NCBI GenBank assembly: GCA_937900165.1
Contig: CALCCX010000075.1
Span: 1-5,519, forward strand
Source: an uncultured Acidimicrobiia bacterium
GTDB lineage: Bacteria; Actinomycetota; Acidimicrobiia; Spongiisociales; Spongiisociaceae
Direction: 5' to 3'
DNA: 5,519 nucleotides
The notes beneath the pieces are model-generated. The model ran no database searches, had not been told where the DNA came from, and saw only the letters and a program-made list of their open reading frames with translations. A program made the position numbers and the translations under genes. This document shows positions 4,576-5,519 of the stretch, piece after piece; within the stretch, counting starts at the first letter, position 1, and every line of letters starts with the position of its first letter.

Positions 4576-5502
4576 TCAGGGCAGCGAGGAGGCCATGGCC
4601 TCGGCTGCCGGAGCATCGGTAACGAGATGCGTCACCAAGCCCGAGTTGAGCACCGCCTCAAGGGCCAACGCCTTGGTTCGACCACCCGCTACACAGATCC
4701 TCCGGGGCACCGCCCGAAGTTCGACGGGGGTGATACCAATGGCGCGCTCTGCGGTACCGGCATCGACGACTTGGCCTTCACCAGCGAAGAAAATCGGCAG
4801 AGAGTGACCGACCACCCCTGCCGATTCGAGCTTGTTGACATCCGACGCACTGAGGGCTTGTGCAATCGCCGGATGACCTCCCTCCCAGGCACCCACTCCG
4901 ATGAGCGCGGTCGTCAAGCGCTTGAATTGGGCGAGAGTGGACGCTGTCGGAGTGTCGATCCGCAATGCGTTGGCCGTCGTCGGGTCACTGAGGAAGAGCG
5001 GGGCATGGAGAAGGAAACTCTCGACTTGAAACCGCTCGACCAGCCGCCGCGGTAGATCGGAAGGGCTCTCGCCGTATGGCGACGTAGCACCACCGGCCAT
5101 CTGGACGATCGTTGACGCGGGAAACGACGGAAGACTGTCGACCATCGTGCTCAGCGTGCGCCCCCATCCGATCCCAACAACTTCACCCAACTCGATGAGT
5201 TCCGCGACAATGGGCGCTGCTGCCAAACCAAGAGGTTTGCGGTCGTCCTCGTGGCTACTGACCGCCTGGTTCACCACCCACACCTCTACCAGTCCAAAGC
5301 GTTCCCGCACGTCTCCGGCGAGGTCGAGATCAAAGCCGACGGGACTGTTGATCTCAATCTGGACCAGACCACTGTCACGGGCGATATCCAAGAGCCGAGC
5401 AACCTTGAACCGCGAGATGCCGAGCTGTCGCCCGATCTCCTGCTTCGTCTCACCGCCAAGGTAGAACCGGCGGGAGATCATGGCCGCGCGAGCCAAGTCC
5501 AC
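4576..5502 (-). CDS. SorC/DeoR-type sugar-binding transcriptional regulator (5' end may lie beyond the window)
   Basis: At least 308 residues. The N-terminal helix-turn-helix is at about 17-42 (GETKQEIGRQLGISRFKVARLLDIA), followed by GLVQIEI. The remainder (about 55-305) is the SorC C-terminal sugar-phosphate-binding domain: VVGIGWGRTLSTMVDSLP (108-125), the IVQMAGG strand, IGVGAWEGG (201-209), a GVVGHSLPIFF segment (229-239) where relatives usually read GDI, and RRICVAGGRTKALALEAVL (267-285). Relatives such as CggR and B. subtilis DeoR bind phosphorylated sugars. The DeoR precedent, a SorC-type repressor of deoC, makes a link to the aldolase here attractive but unproven. The GTG at 5502 has no Shine-Dalgarno, and the frame stays open to the window edge. 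Relatives usually have several more residues before the RRFYL segment, so the true start may be to the right of position 5519. Co-oriented with the dehydrogenase. Confidence 0.88.
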   Translation of the reverse strand: MDLARAAMISRRFYLGGETKQEIGRQLGISRFKVARLLDIARDSGLVQIEINSPVGFDLDLAGDVRERFGLVEVWVVNQAVSSHEDDRKPLGLAAAPIVAELIELGEVVGIGWGRTLSTMVDSLPSFPASTIVQMAGGATSPYGESPSDLPRRLVERFQVESFLLHAPLFLSDPTTANALRIDTPTASTLAQFKRLTTALIGVGAWEGGHPAIAQALSASDVNKLESAGVVGHSLPIFFAGEGQVVDAGTAERAIGITPVELRAVPRRICVAGGRTKALALEAVLNSGLVTHLVTDAPAAEAMASSLP

Positions 5503-5519
5503 TGAGTCGTGACGGTTTT

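Noticed and set aside
4384..5055. A 223-codon + strand frame running opposite the SorC-type regulator
   Set aside because: It is antisense to a well-supported regulator gene. Its product has scattered Cys/His/Arg and no domain pattern, and it starts without a Shine-Dalgarno inside the dehydrogenase leader.

Overview
The window looks like a piece of a high-GC bacterial chromosome, most likely an actinobacterium. The reasons are GC-rich third codon positions, GTG as well as ATG starts, a HutC-type GntR regulator with an actinobacterial-style operator, and one promoter placed as if its mRNA were leaderless. No phylogenetic marker is present, so the assignment is an inference. The window holds six well-supported genes, plus the probable 3' end of a seventh at the left edge. 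I see no RNA genes, IS elements, CRISPR arrays or phage genes.

Layout, left to right: (1) positions 1-200 (+), the probable C-terminal end of a lipid-kinase-like protein, followed by GC-rich hairpins; (2) 262-1086 (-), a SIS-domain phosphosugar-binding protein of the UPF0309 type; (3) an 81-bp divergent promoter region; (4) 1168-1893 (+), a GntR/HutC-family repressor, translationally coupled by an ATGA overlap to (5) 1890-2816 (+), a ROK-family sugar kinase; (6) 2792-3493 (-), a DeoC-family aldolase whose 3' end overlaps the kinase tail to tail; (7) 3550-4347 (-), a short-chain dehydrogenase; (8) 4576 to about 5502 (-), a SorC/DeoR-type sugar-binding regulator that may begin beyond the right edge.

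The central observation is a shared operator. Near-identical 12-bp palindromes, ATGTMTAKACAT, occur at exactly three places: in the divergent sis/gntR region (1119-1130), upstream of the aldolase gene (3523-3534), and upstream of the dehydrogenase gene (4464-4475). The core GTMTAKAC matches the type of site bound by HutC-subfamily GntR proteins, and one such protein is encoded here. The economical reading is a local regulon in which this GntR protein represses sis, its own gntR-rok operon, deoC and sdr, and is released by a sugar phosphate.

The enzymes can be arranged as a catabolic route for a carbohydrate: oxidation or epimerisation by the SDR, phosphorylation by the ROK kinase, isomerisation or binding by the SIS protein, and retro-aldol cleavage by the DeoC-type aldolase. 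I do not recognise this set as a described pathway. Substrate and order of steps are unknown, and no transporter is in the window. A second sugar-responsive regulator (SorC family) sits at the edge of the cluster and may respond to another intermediate or govern genes to the right.
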